In this document: one piece after another, positions 1-5,886 of the stretch
Layout: the number at the start of each line of letters is the position of its first letter
Position numbering within the stretch: position 1 is the first letter of the stretch
The notes under the pieces: generated by a model
What the model was told of the DNA's origin: nothing
The model's input: only the letters and a program-made list of their open reading frames with translations
The model's database searches: none
Source of the DNA: an uncultured Loktanella sp.
Lineage (GTDB): Bacteria; Pseudomonadota; Alphaproteobacteria; Rhodobacterales; Rhodobacteraceae
Direction of reading: 5' to 3'
NCBI GenBank assembly: GCA_913061335.1
Contig: CAJXTP010000188.1
Coordinates: 1 to 5,886 of the forward strand
Length of the DNA stretch: 5,886 nt
Made by a program: the position numbers and the translations under genes

Positions 1-2
1 CC

Positions 3-182
3 CGTTGGGGCACTGTGAAGGCCGAATTTACGACCGGTCAAACCAGTCTTGAAGGTGTCTATGCCGCTGGTGATATCGTGCGTGGCGCGTCGCTGGTTGT
101 TTGGGCGATCAAGGACGGGCGCGATGCTGCTGAGGCGATCCTTGGCTATCTTAATCAATCCGTTGTTGTCGCTGCGGAGTGA
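3..182 (+). CDS. gltD: Glutamate synthase small subunit (GltD), C-terminal end, partial at window start
   Basis: Only the last 59 codons and the TGA stop (180-182) are in the window; the reading frame enters at position 3. GltD is the FAD/Fe-S small subunit of NADPH-dependent glutamate synthase. It oxidises NAD(P)H and feeds electrons to GltB, in the cytoplasm. The visible part has the family's hallmark C-terminus: a WGTVKAEF strand, then a TSLEGVYAAGDIVRGASLVV segment (the second FAD-contacting GD motif of the pyridine nucleotide-disulfide oxidoreductase fold), then WAIKDGRDAAEAILGYL, the closing helix. The end is the expected length after this helix, with a short VVVAAE tail, so the gene looks intact at this end. 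Other flavoprotein relatives that share this tail (the NADPH-dependent dihydropyrimidine dehydrogenase subunit, and homologs of GltA in archaea) are possible, but gltB 1.85 kb downstream makes GltD by far the best reading. Confidence 0.95.
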   Translation, partial: RWGTVKAEFTTGQTSLEGVYAAGDIVRGASLVVWAIKDGRDAAEAILGYLNQSVVVAAE

Positions 183-190
183 TAATTTTT

Positions 191-211
191 GCATAAGTTT
201 GGCATAAGTTT
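191..211 (+). repeat. Tandem direct repeat, two copies of GCATAAGTTT
   Basis: Perfect 10-base copies lie at 191-200 and 202-211, separated by one G, giving an 11-base period, about one DNA helical turn. The repeat lies 9 bases after the gltD stop and about 70 bases before the next start codon. Two sites one turn apart would put a bound regulator on the same face of the DNA, so this is a plausible operator. It could equally be a chance or slippage duplication. The repeat itself is seen directly; its role is inferred. Confidence 0.55.
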
Positions 212-266
212 TCCATATGCCGCTTGCAGCCAATCCGAAACCTTAATGGGTCAATGGCCCTGACGT

Positions 267-270
267 GGAG
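267..270 (+). promoter_or_regulatory. Ribosome binding site for the first exported-protein gene
   Basis: GGAG lies 8 bases before the ATG at 279, good Shine-Dalgarno spacing. It supports this start, which also places a signal peptide at the N-terminus of the product. Confidence 0.65.
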
Positions 271-278
271 AGTTACGA

Positions 279-944
279 ATGTATAAACTTCTGACCGCTG
301 CCCTGCTTATGGCGCCCGTTCTGGTGTCTGCGCAAACTTTATCGATCCCCCAAGGGTGCGAAGGTGTCGTGACTGTTCAGCAGCGCGGATGTGTCATGGT
401 TAACGTTTGGCAATGCGAGGCCGATCCGGCGGGCGACAAGTGGATCGCGTTGATCGGTGAAGGCGGCGTATTTTCTATCCAGCATGTCGACCGCGAATTT
501 CAGTGGATTGAAGCGTTCAAACCGACTGGCACCGAAACGCTTGAGCAACCTGCACCTGATCCGTCGTCCATGACAGAGCTTTTGGAAAATGGTCTCGATA
601 CGTGGGAATTTGTGATCAACAAGCCGGAACATTCCGAACGCAGTGTTGGTTATGACGCCCTGACGGGTCTGGAAGTCATCATCGACGGCGAGCCGCTTTT
701 GCAGACCGAATTTGAGGGCAAGACCCTTTTGATGGATGGCACCGAAATTGAAGATAGCGCGGGCCGCCAGTACATCAGTGCCAAGCACCGTTTGTTTTTC
801 TTTGGCGAAGGCTGGGATGCTGCGGCCCCCGATGACATCATTGATCTGTCACCAGTCGAGTTTATCTATCCCGGCGAAAAGGGCTTCTTTTCAGATCGCC
901 CGAAGTTTGAATGCGGCGTGATTGAATCGCGGTTTGCCGGATGA
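279..944 (+). CDS. Exported four-cysteine protein of unknown function (paralog 1)
   Basis: I do not recognise a named family. The 221-residue product begins with a signal peptide: a Lys at 3, a hydrophobic core of about residues 4-16, and a V-S-A cleavage motif with likely cutting after Ala18. There is no lipobox cysteine and no later membrane segment, so a soluble, acidic periplasmic or secreted protein is likely. The mature part has four cysteines, Cys27, Cys38, Cys46 and Cys212, which could form two disulfides after export. Landmarks shared with the next gene are QW at 75-76, LTG at 128-130 followed by a VIIDG strand (133-137), an ISAKHRLF stretch near 170, and FIYPGE (195-200) leading to PKFECGV at the C-terminus. 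The start has a GGAG site 8 bases upstream. The stop overlaps the next start by four bases. It sits between gltD and gltB, but nothing in its sequence suggests an enzymatic role in glutamate synthesis. Confidence 0.85.
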   Translation: MYKLLTAALLMAPVLVSAQTLSIPQGCEGVVTVQQRGCVMVNVWQCEADPAGDKWIALIGEGGVFSIQHVDREFQWIEAFKPTGTETLEQPAPDPSSMTELLENGLDTWEFVINKPEHSERSVGYDALTGLEVIIDGEPLLQTEFEGKTLLMDGTEIEDSAGRQYISAKHRLFFFGEGWDAAAPDDIIDLSPVEFIYPGEKGFFSDRPKFECGVIESRFAG

Positions 945-1618
945 AGTTGGCAGCGTTCTTAGTGGTGCTTGCTGCGCCTGTTTCTGCGCAAGAATTTTCA
1001 TTGCCAGCGGGCTGCGACGCGCACCTGACTGTCCAAAGTCGTAGTTGTGAAGTGCACCACTATTTTCGATGTGCCGGCGACCCCCACGGTGAGCAAAGTC
1101 ATGTGTCATTGTCAGAGAATGGTCTTGATTATATCGGTACGATTGACGCCGAGGCGCAGTGGGTCACAAGCCACCATATTCGTGGCGAGCATTCTGAGGA
1201 ACTAGAGTCTAATCCAGGGGATCGCGCGTCTTTTTCGGAATTGGTTGCCACTGCTTCCGATGATTATGATTTTCGCACGACGTCGTCTGAGATTGGTGAA
1301 ACCCGCTATGTTGGACGCGATACTTTGACAGGCAAGCAGGTCGTCATTGACGGCGTGACGCTGAACGAAACAAGCTATGATATAACCGCATATGCTGCCG
1401 ACGGTACAAAGATGTGGCGGTCGCAGGGCAACGAATTTATCAGCCGCGACTGGCGAATGTTTTTGTCGGGCAAGGGAACGGTCACGACCCCGACTGACAC
1501 ATATGACACCGACGGCACGCCAGTTCAGTTCATCTATCCTGGGGAGCCGGGGTTCTTGTCAATTAAGCCGCTGTTTGGCTGCGGAGTCATGATGTCGTCG
1601 TTTGAGGTGACCCCATGA
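941..1618 (+). CDS. Exported four-cysteine protein of unknown function (paralog 2)
   Basis: This is a diverged tandem copy of the preceding gene, with a 225-residue product. The signal peptide has Lys2, a hydrophobic core of about residues 3-14 and V-S-A cleavage after Ala16. The cysteines are Cys25, Cys36, Cys44 and Cys214. The first three have exactly the spacing of paralog 1 (C-x10-C-x7-C), and the last sits in the same CGV context. Other aligned blocks are DxxxQW (69-74), LTG (129-131) with VVIDG (134-138), an FISRDWRMF stretch near 168, and FIYPGE (197-202). The two proteins align almost without gaps, but much of the sequence between these blocks differs, so the duplication is not recent. 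The ATG overlaps the upstream stop (ATGA, 941-944), and I see no good Shine-Dalgarno sequence before it, so translation probably depends on coupling. The stop overlaps the GFA gene start in the same way. The function is unknown; a periplasmic location is inferred from the signal peptide. Confidence 0.85.
   Translation: MKLAAFLVVLAAPVSAQEFSLPAGCDAHLTVQSRSCEVHHYFRCAGDPHGEQSHVSLSENGLDYIGTIDAEAQWVTSHHIRGEHSEELESNPGDRASFSELVATASDDYDFRTTSSEIGETRYVGRDTLTGKQVVIDGVTLNETSYDITAYAADGTKMWRSQGNEFISRDWRMFLSGKGTVTTPTDTYDTDGTPVQFIYPGEPGFLSIKPLFGCGVMMSSFEVTP
1604..1607 (+). promoter_or_regulatory. Ribosome binding site for the GFA gene
   Basis: GAGG lies 7 bases before the ATG at 1615, inside the end of the preceding coding region. 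It supports the overlapping start at 1615. Confidence 0.6.
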
Positions 1619-2034
1619 ATAAGGGTCATTGCATGTGCGGCGCGGTCACTGTTGAGGTCGCGAAATTGACCGACAGCATGAATGCATGTCATTGCGAAAT
1701 GTGCCGTCGTTGGACAGGTAGCGCGTTTGTTGCTGTGCATGGTGATGCAGCAGATGTCACGTTTAACGGGCCGGTCAAAACGATTGCCAGTTCCAAATGG
1801 GCGACGCGTGGATGGTGCGACGACTGTGGGTCCGCGTTGTTTTATAAACTGAACCATGACGGGTCTTATGGGCTTGCTGTTGGGCTGTTTGATAATGCCG
1901 CAGGCAAGACATTGAACATTGAATATTACGTCGATCAAAAACCGGATGGCTTTGCTTATGCCGGTGATCACAAGCGAATGACCGAGGCCGAGACGCTCGC
2001 GTATTTCGGTATCTCAGAAGGAGAAATGCCATGA
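1615..2034 (+). CDS. GFA-family (glutathione-dependent formaldehyde-activating enzyme-like) zinc protein
   Basis: The 139-residue cytoplasmic protein has the complete cysteine signature of the GFA / CENP-V fold: GHCMCGAV at the N-terminus (Cys6, Cys8), ACHCEMCRRWTG (Cys25, Cys27, Cys30) and WCDDCGSALF (Cys68, Cys71). In characterised relatives these cysteines bind a structural and a catalytic zinc. The length is normal for the family, and the start is fixed by the first motif and by GAGG 7 bases upstream. The family is named for Gfa of Paracoccus, proposed to speed S-hydroxymethylglutathione formation from formaldehyde and glutathione. That activity has been disputed and many members have no known substrate, so only the fold is asserted here. 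No glutathione or formaldehyde oxidation gene (for example adhI or fghA) is visible nearby. The gene overlaps its upstream neighbour and gltB by four bases each, so it sits inside the gltB transcription unit. There is no signal peptide, unlike the two upstream products. Confidence 0.92.
   Translation: MNKGHCMCGAVTVEVAKLTDSMNACHCEMCRRWTGSAFVAVHGDAADVTFNGPVKTIASSKWATRGWCDDCGSALFYKLNHDGSYGLAVGLFDNAAGKTLNIEYYVDQKPDGFAYAGDHKRMTEAETLAYFGISEGEMP
2018..2023 (+). promoter_or_regulatory. Strong ribosome binding site for gltB
   Basis: AAGGAG lies 7 bases before the gltB ATG at 2031, within the last codons of the GFA gene. It is the best Shine-Dalgarno match in the window. It suggests gltB can be initiated well on its own as well as by coupling. 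An out-of-frame ATG at 2026-2028 is an internal Met codon of the GFA gene and is too close to this site to be preferred. Confidence 0.8.
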
Positions 2035-5000
2035 CAATTTATGATGAAACTTGGGTCGCTGCTGAAGAAGCAAAGCGCAACTGGATGGCTGAGAATGGGC
2101 TTTATGCCCATGAAGAAGAGCATAGCTCTTGCGGCGTTGGTTTGGTCGTGGCCATTGACGGTACTCCGTCGCGCGGTGTTGTTGAAAAGGGCATCAACGC
2201 GCTGAAGGCTATTTGGCACCGTGGTGCTGTGGATGCTGACGGCAAGACGGGTGACGGCGCGGGTATTCACGTGCAAATTCCAGTCGCGTTTTTCCAAGAT
2301 CAAATTCGCCGTACAGGTCACGAGCCGGATGATAAGTTGATCGCTGTTGGACAGGTATTCCTGCCACGGACCGATTTTGGTGCCCAAGAACGCTGCCGCA
2401 CGATTGTTGAATCCGAAGTGCTGCGCATGGGTCATTATATTTACGGCTGGCGTCATGTGCCTGTCGATAATTCGGTGCTGGGTGACAAAGCCAACGCCAC
2501 CCGCCCCGAGATTGAGCAGATTTTGATCCGTAACGAAAAGGGTGTCGATGAAGAGCAGTTCGAGCGCGAATTGTACATCATTCGTCGTCGGATCGAAAAA
2601 GCTGCTGCGATGATCACGGGCTTTTATTTCTGTTCCATGTCCTGCCGGTCGATCATTTACAAAGGTATGATGCTGGCCGAACAGGTCGCTGAATTTTACC
2701 CCGATCTGATGGATGCGCGGTTTGAATCGGCGTTTGCGATTTACCATCAGCGTTATTCGACAAACACATTCCCGCAGTGGTCGTTGGCACAGCCATTCCG
2801 CATGTTGGCCCATAACGGTGAGATCAATACGTTAAAGGGCAACGTCAACTGGATGCGGTCCCACGAGATCCGCATGGCGTCATCGGCGTTTGGTGACAAG
2901 GCCGAGGACATCAAGCCGATTATTCCGGCAGGTGCATCAGATTCGTCAGCGTTAGACTCTGTTTTTGAAGTTTTGGTCCGTGCTGGTCGCAATGCTCCAA
3001 TGGCGAAAACCATGATGGTTCCAGAAGCGTGGTCGCAGCAAGCGATTGAGATGAAGAAGCCTTGGCAAGACATGTACGGCTATTGCAACGCGGTGATGGA
3101 GCCTTGGGATGGGCCTGCTGCATTGGCGATGACTGATGGTCGTTGGGTCTGTGGTGGACTTGATCGCAATGGTCTGCGCCCGCTCCGTTATGTTGTGACG
3201 GGTGACGGCCTGTTGGTCGCTGGGTCCGAGGTTGGCATGGTGCCGATTGACGAAGCGACTGTCGTTGAAAAAGGCGCGCTTGGTCCCGGTCAGATGATCG
3301 CGGTCGATATGAAAGAAGGCCGTTTGTACCACGACGAAGAATTGAAGGATCAGCTGGCCGCTGCCCAGCCGTTTGACGAGTGGATTGAAAAGGTCGTCGA
3401 CCTGTCGGGCATGTTGCGTAACGTCCCCGAAAAGCCCGTGTTTGACGGTGCCGATTTGCGAAAGCGTCAAGTCGCAGCTGGTTATTCGGTCGAAGAGCTG
3501 GAGCAGGTGCTGGCCCCGATGGCCGAGGACGGCAAGGAAATGATTGCGTCGATGGGGGATGACACCCCGAGCGCGGTTTTGTCCAAGATGTATCGCCCGT
3601 TGTCGCATTTCTTCCGCCAGAATTTTTCTCAGGTCACGAACCCGCCGATTGACAGCTTGCGCGAAAGCCGTGTGATGAGCCTTAAGACCCGTTTCGGGAA
3701 CCTTAAGAACGTGCTGGATGAAGACGGATCGCAGACCGAAATTTTGCAGCTTGAAAGCCCGTTTGTGGCGAACGCTGAATTCGACGAGATGATGAACCAT
3801 TTTGGTGAAAGCGTCACGGTCATTGACTGTTCGTTTGCCAAAGGGGCTGATGCCCTGCGTCAGGGTCTGGAGCGCATCCGCGCAGAGGCGGCTGATGCTG
3901 TTTCATCTGGCTCCGGTCACATCGTTTTGACCGATCAACATCAATCAGAAACCCGTGTCGGTATGCCGATGATTTTGGCGACAAGTGCAGTGCATTCCGG
4001 TCTGACTGCCAAGGGGCTTCGTACATTCTGTTCGATCAACGTTCGGTCCGCTGAATGTGTTGATCCGCATTACTTTGCCGTGTTGATCGGCTGTGGCGCG
4101 ACGACTGTGAACGCCTATCTGGCGCAGGACAGTATTGCTGACCGTGTGGAGCGTGGTTTGATCGACGGTACATTGTTGGATGCCGTCCGTCGCTACCGTG
4201 CTGCGGTGAACGCTGGTTTGCTGAAAATCATGTCTAAGATGGGCATTAGTGTCTTGTCGTCCTATCGCGGCGGTTTGAATTTTGAAGCGGTTGGCTTGTC
4301 GCGCGCGATGGTTGCCGAGTATTTTCCAGGTATGCAAAGCCGCATTTCTGGCATTGGTACAAACGGCATTCAGACCAAAACCGAAGAGGTTCATGCCCGT
4401 GGCTGGGAAGGTCAGACCGATGTGTTGCCGATGGGTGGTTTTTACAAATCCCGCCGATCCGGTGAAAAGCACGCGTGGGAAGCCCAGACCATGCATATGT
4501 TGCAGGCCGCCTGCACCAATGCGTCTTATGCGATGTGGCAGCAGTATTCGAAGTCTATGCAGGCCAACCCGCCAATTCACCTGCGCGATTTGCTTGCGAT
4601 TAAACCGATGGGAACTGCCGTTCCGATTGAAGAAGTAGAGTCTATTACTGCCATTCGTAAGCGTTTTGTGACTCCAGGCATGTCGCTTGGGGCGCTGTCG
4701 CCCGAGGCCCACAGGACGTTGTCGATTGCGATGAACCGAATTGGTGCGAAGTCCGATAGTGGCGAAGGCGGCGAGAGCCCTGATGATTTCACGCCGGATG
4801 CCAATGGCGACAATGCGAGCGCCAAGATCAAGCAAGTTGCGTCGGGTCGCTTTGGCGTTACAGCCGAATATCTGCTGGCGTGTGAAGAGCTGGAGATCAA
4901 AGTCGCACAAGGCGCCAAGCCGGGTGAGGGTGGCCAGTTGCCCGGGATGAAGGTCACGGACCTTATTGCCAAGCTGCGCCATTCGACCAAGGGTGTGACC

Positions 5001-5886
5001 CTGATTTCACCGCCGCCGCATCACGACATCTATTCGATCGAAGATTTGGCCCAGCTGATTTATGATCTTAAGCAGATCAACCCGCGCTGTAAGGTGACGG
5101 TTAAGCTAGTGGCATCGTCGGGTATCGGCACGATCGCGGCGGGTGTGGCCAAGGCAAAGGCGGATATTATCCTGATTTCTGGCCATAACGGTGGCACAGG
5201 TGCGTCCCCAGGTACGTCGATTAAATATGCTGGGTTGCCGTGGGAAATGGGTCTGACCGAAGCCCATCAGGTGCTTGCGATGAACAACCTGCGCGAACGG
5301 ATTACACTGCGCACCGATGGTGGCCTGCGCACGGGTCGTGACATTGTTGTGGCGGCCATGCTGGGTGCCGAGGAATACGGGATCGGTACTGCGGCGTTGA
5401 TCGCGATGGGCTGTATCATGGTCCGTCAATGTCAGTCGAATACCTGCCCTGTTGGCGTATGTACGCAGGACGATGCCTTGCGCGAAAAGTTCACGGGCAA
5501 TGCCGACAAGGTTGTGAATTTGATCACGTTCTACGCCACTGAAGTCCGCGAGATTTTGGCGTCGATTGGTGCCCGTTCTTTGGATGATGTGATTGGTCGT
5601 GCTGATCTGCTGACGCAGGTGAGCCGTGGGTCGGCGCATCTTGATGATCTGGATTTGAACCCGCTGTTGATCACGGTCGATGGGTCGAAATCTATTGTCT
5701 ATAACCGCAGAAAGGCCCGCAATCCTGTAGACGATACGCTGGATGCGCAGATCGTTCAGGATGCAGCACGGTTCCTGAATGACGGCGAAAAGATGCAGTT
5801 GGATTATGCGGTGCAGAACACGCTGCGCACTGTTGGTACGCGCACATCAAGCCATATTGTGCAGAAATTTGGGATGCGTAACGATT
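2031..5886 (+). CDS. gltB: Glutamate synthase large subunit (GltB), partial, 3' end beyond window
   Basis: 1285 codons are present of a family length near 1500, with no stop or frameshift. GltB makes two glutamates from glutamine and 2-oxoglutarate in the cytoplasm, using electrons delivered by GltD. Domains in order: a 33-residue propeptide; the class II glutaminase domain opening at Cys34 (HSSCGVG), the expected N-terminal nucleophile after processing, with the QRYSTNT (240-246) and HNGEIN (261-266) glutamine-site motifs and Asp304 in GASDSSALD; a central domain from roughly 470 to 800; and the FMN synthase domain. The last has MSLGALSPEAH (884-894), GEGGE (911-915), KPGEGGQLPG (963-972), the SGHNGGTGASP loop (1050-1060) and the 3Fe-4S cysteines Cys1128, Cys1134 and Cys1139 (C-x5-C-x4-C). 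GEKMQL (1252-1257) marks the approach to the C-terminal GXGXG beta-helix domain, which is cut off. The start is set by AAGGAG 7 bases upstream and by the propeptide length. The ATG overlaps the GFA stop. Every key residue I looked for is present, so the enzyme should be active. Confidence 0.98.
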   Translation, partial: MTIYDETWVAAEEAKRNWMAENGLYAHEEEHSSCGVGLVVAIDGTPSRGVVEKGINALKAIWHRGAVDADGKTGDGAGIHVQIPVAFFQDQIRRTGHEPDDKLIAVGQVFLPRTDFGAQERCRTIVESEVLRMGHYIYGWRHVPVDNSVLGDKANATRPEIEQILIRNEKGVDEEQFERELYIIRRRIEKAAAMITGFYFCSMSCRSIIYKGMMLAEQVAEFYPDLMDARFESAFAIYHQRYSTNTFPQWSLAQPFRMLAHNGEINTLKGNVNWMRSHEIRMASSAFGDKAEDIKPIIPAGASDSSALDSVFEVLVRAGRNAPMAKTMMVPEAWSQQAIEMKKPWQDMYGYCNAVMEPWDGPAALAMTDGRWVCGGLDRNGLRPLRYVVTGDGLLVAGSEVGMVPIDEATVVEKGALGPGQMIAVDMKEGRLYHDEELKDQLAAAQPFDEWIEKVVDLSGMLRNVPEKPVFDGADLRKRQVAAGYSVEELEQVLAPMAEDGKEMIASMGDDTPSAVLSKMYRPLSHFFRQNFSQVTNPPIDSLRESRVMSLKTRFGNLKNVLDEDGSQTEILQLESPFVANAEFDEMMNHFGESVTVIDCSFAKGADALRQGLERIRAEAADAVSSGSGHIVLTDQHQSETRVGMPMILATSAVHSGLTAKGLRTFCSINVRSAECVDPHYFAVLIGCGATTVNAYLAQDSIADRVERGLIDGTLLDAVRRYRAAVNAGLLKIMSKMGISVLSSYRGGLNFEAVGLSRAMVAEYFPGMQSRISGIGTNGIQTKTEEVHARGWEGQTDVLPMGGFYKSRRSGEKHAWEAQTMHMLQAACTNASYAMWQQYSKSMQANPPIHLRDLLAIKPMGTAVPIEEVESITAIRKRFVTPGMSLGALSPEAHRTLSIAMNRIGAKSDSGEGGESPDDFTPDANGDNASAKIKQVASGRFGVTAEYLLACEELEIKVAQGAKPGEGGQLPGMKVTDLIAKLRHSTKGVTLISPPPHHDIYSIEDLAQLIYDLKQINPRCKVTVKLVASSGIGTIAAGVAKAKADIILISGHNGGTGASPGTSIKYAGLPWEMGLTEAHQVLAMNNLRERITLRTDGGLRTGRDIVVAAMLGAEEYGIGTAALIAMGCIMVRQCQSNTCPVGVCTQDDALREKFTGNADKVVNLITFYATEVREILASIGARSLDDVIGRADLLTQVSRGSAHLDDLDLNPLLITVDGSKSIVYNRRKARNPVDDTLDAQIVQDAARFLNDGEKMQLDYAVQNTLRTVGTRTSSHIVQKFGMRND

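Larger units (their letters stand above)
183..278 (+). other. Intergenic gap between gltD and the inserted gene cassette
   Basis: This 96-base gap is the only non-coding stretch of any size in the window. It begins AT-rich, with a T run at 186-190, and then carries two copies of a 10-base repeat. I see no GC-rich hairpin before the T run, so there is no clear intrinsic terminator for gltD, and transcription could read through. I also cannot find a good -35/-10 pair: TTGCAT (189-194) and TTGGCA (199-204) resemble -35 boxes, but neither has a fair -10 at 16-18 bases. A short imperfect inverted repeat, GTCA...TGAC, lies at 250-264 just before the ribosome binding site. Whether this gap holds a promoter is open. 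Confidence 0.6.

Noticed and set aside
183..190. Possible intrinsic terminator after gltD, suggested by the T run
   Set aside because: No stable GC-rich stem precedes the T run, so read-through from gltD cannot be excluded.
250..264. Imperfect inverted repeat GTCA...TGAC as an operator
   Set aside because: Only four flanking base pairs match firmly and it lies next to the ribosome binding site, so it is within what chance would give.
339..788. Minus-strand open frame of 149 codons over the first paralog
   Set aside because: The plus-strand frame has a signal peptide, a ribosome binding site and a downstream paralog conserved at protein level, which shows it is the real coding strand.
3945..4982. 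Long minus-strand open frame of 345 codons, with other minus-strand frames at 1968-2813 and 2952-3800
   Set aside because: They lie opposite the intact gltB frame, whose product carries the full set of GOGAT motifs. The translations are rich in His, Arg and Gln, as expected from reading codon-biased DNA backwards, and show no recognisable domain.
5106..5639. Minus-strand open frame of 177 codons
   Set aside because: It is opposite the FMN and 3Fe-4S region of gltB, one of the most conserved coding parts of the window, and looks like a shadow frame.
1..5886. Mobile element, CRISPR array, tRNA or phage genes as a source of novelty
   Set aside because: I saw no transposase, terminal inverted repeats, regularly spaced repeats, tRNA-like cloverleaf or phage protein. 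The window is otherwise packed with ordinary coding sequence on one strand.

Overview
The window carries the glutamate synthase (GOGAT) locus of what is most likely an alphaproteobacterium of the Rhodobacterales/Roseobacter type. This rests on the GltB and GltD sequence character, the moderate GC content and the gltD-to-gltB gene order. It is an inference from familiarity, not a database match. All supported genes lie on the + strand, and the window is almost fully coding.

Layout: (1) Positions 3-182 hold the last 59 codons of gltD, the small, NADPH-oxidising FAD subunit of glutamate synthase. (2) A 96-base gap (183-278) follows. It holds a perfect 10-base direct repeat at 11-base spacing, no convincing terminator and no clear sigma-70 promoter. 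(3) Two tandem genes (279-944 and 941-1618) encode paralogous exported proteins of about 220 residues. Each has a signal peptide and four conserved cysteines, and I recognise no family for them. (4) Positions 1615-2034 encode a small GFA-fold zinc protein with a complete set of metal-binding cysteines. (5) From 2031 to the window end is gltB, the large glutamate synthase subunit. Its first 1285 codons are present, covering the glutaminase domain, central domain, FMN/3Fe-4S synthase domain and the very start of the C-terminal beta-helix domain.

The two GOGAT subunits act together. GltD passes electrons from NAD(P)H through its flavin and Fe-S centres to the GltB FMN, while GltB splits glutamine and channels ammonia to 2-oxoglutarate. 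Here their genes are separated by a three-gene insert. The three inserted genes and gltB are linked by three successive 4-base ATGA start/stop overlaps, so they look like one translationally coupled unit. The most notable point is that an uncharacterised pair of secreted cysteine-rich paralogs and a GFA protein are physically tied to a core nitrogen-assimilation enzyme. The long minus-strand reading frames across gltB are shadows of its codon pattern and are not annotated.
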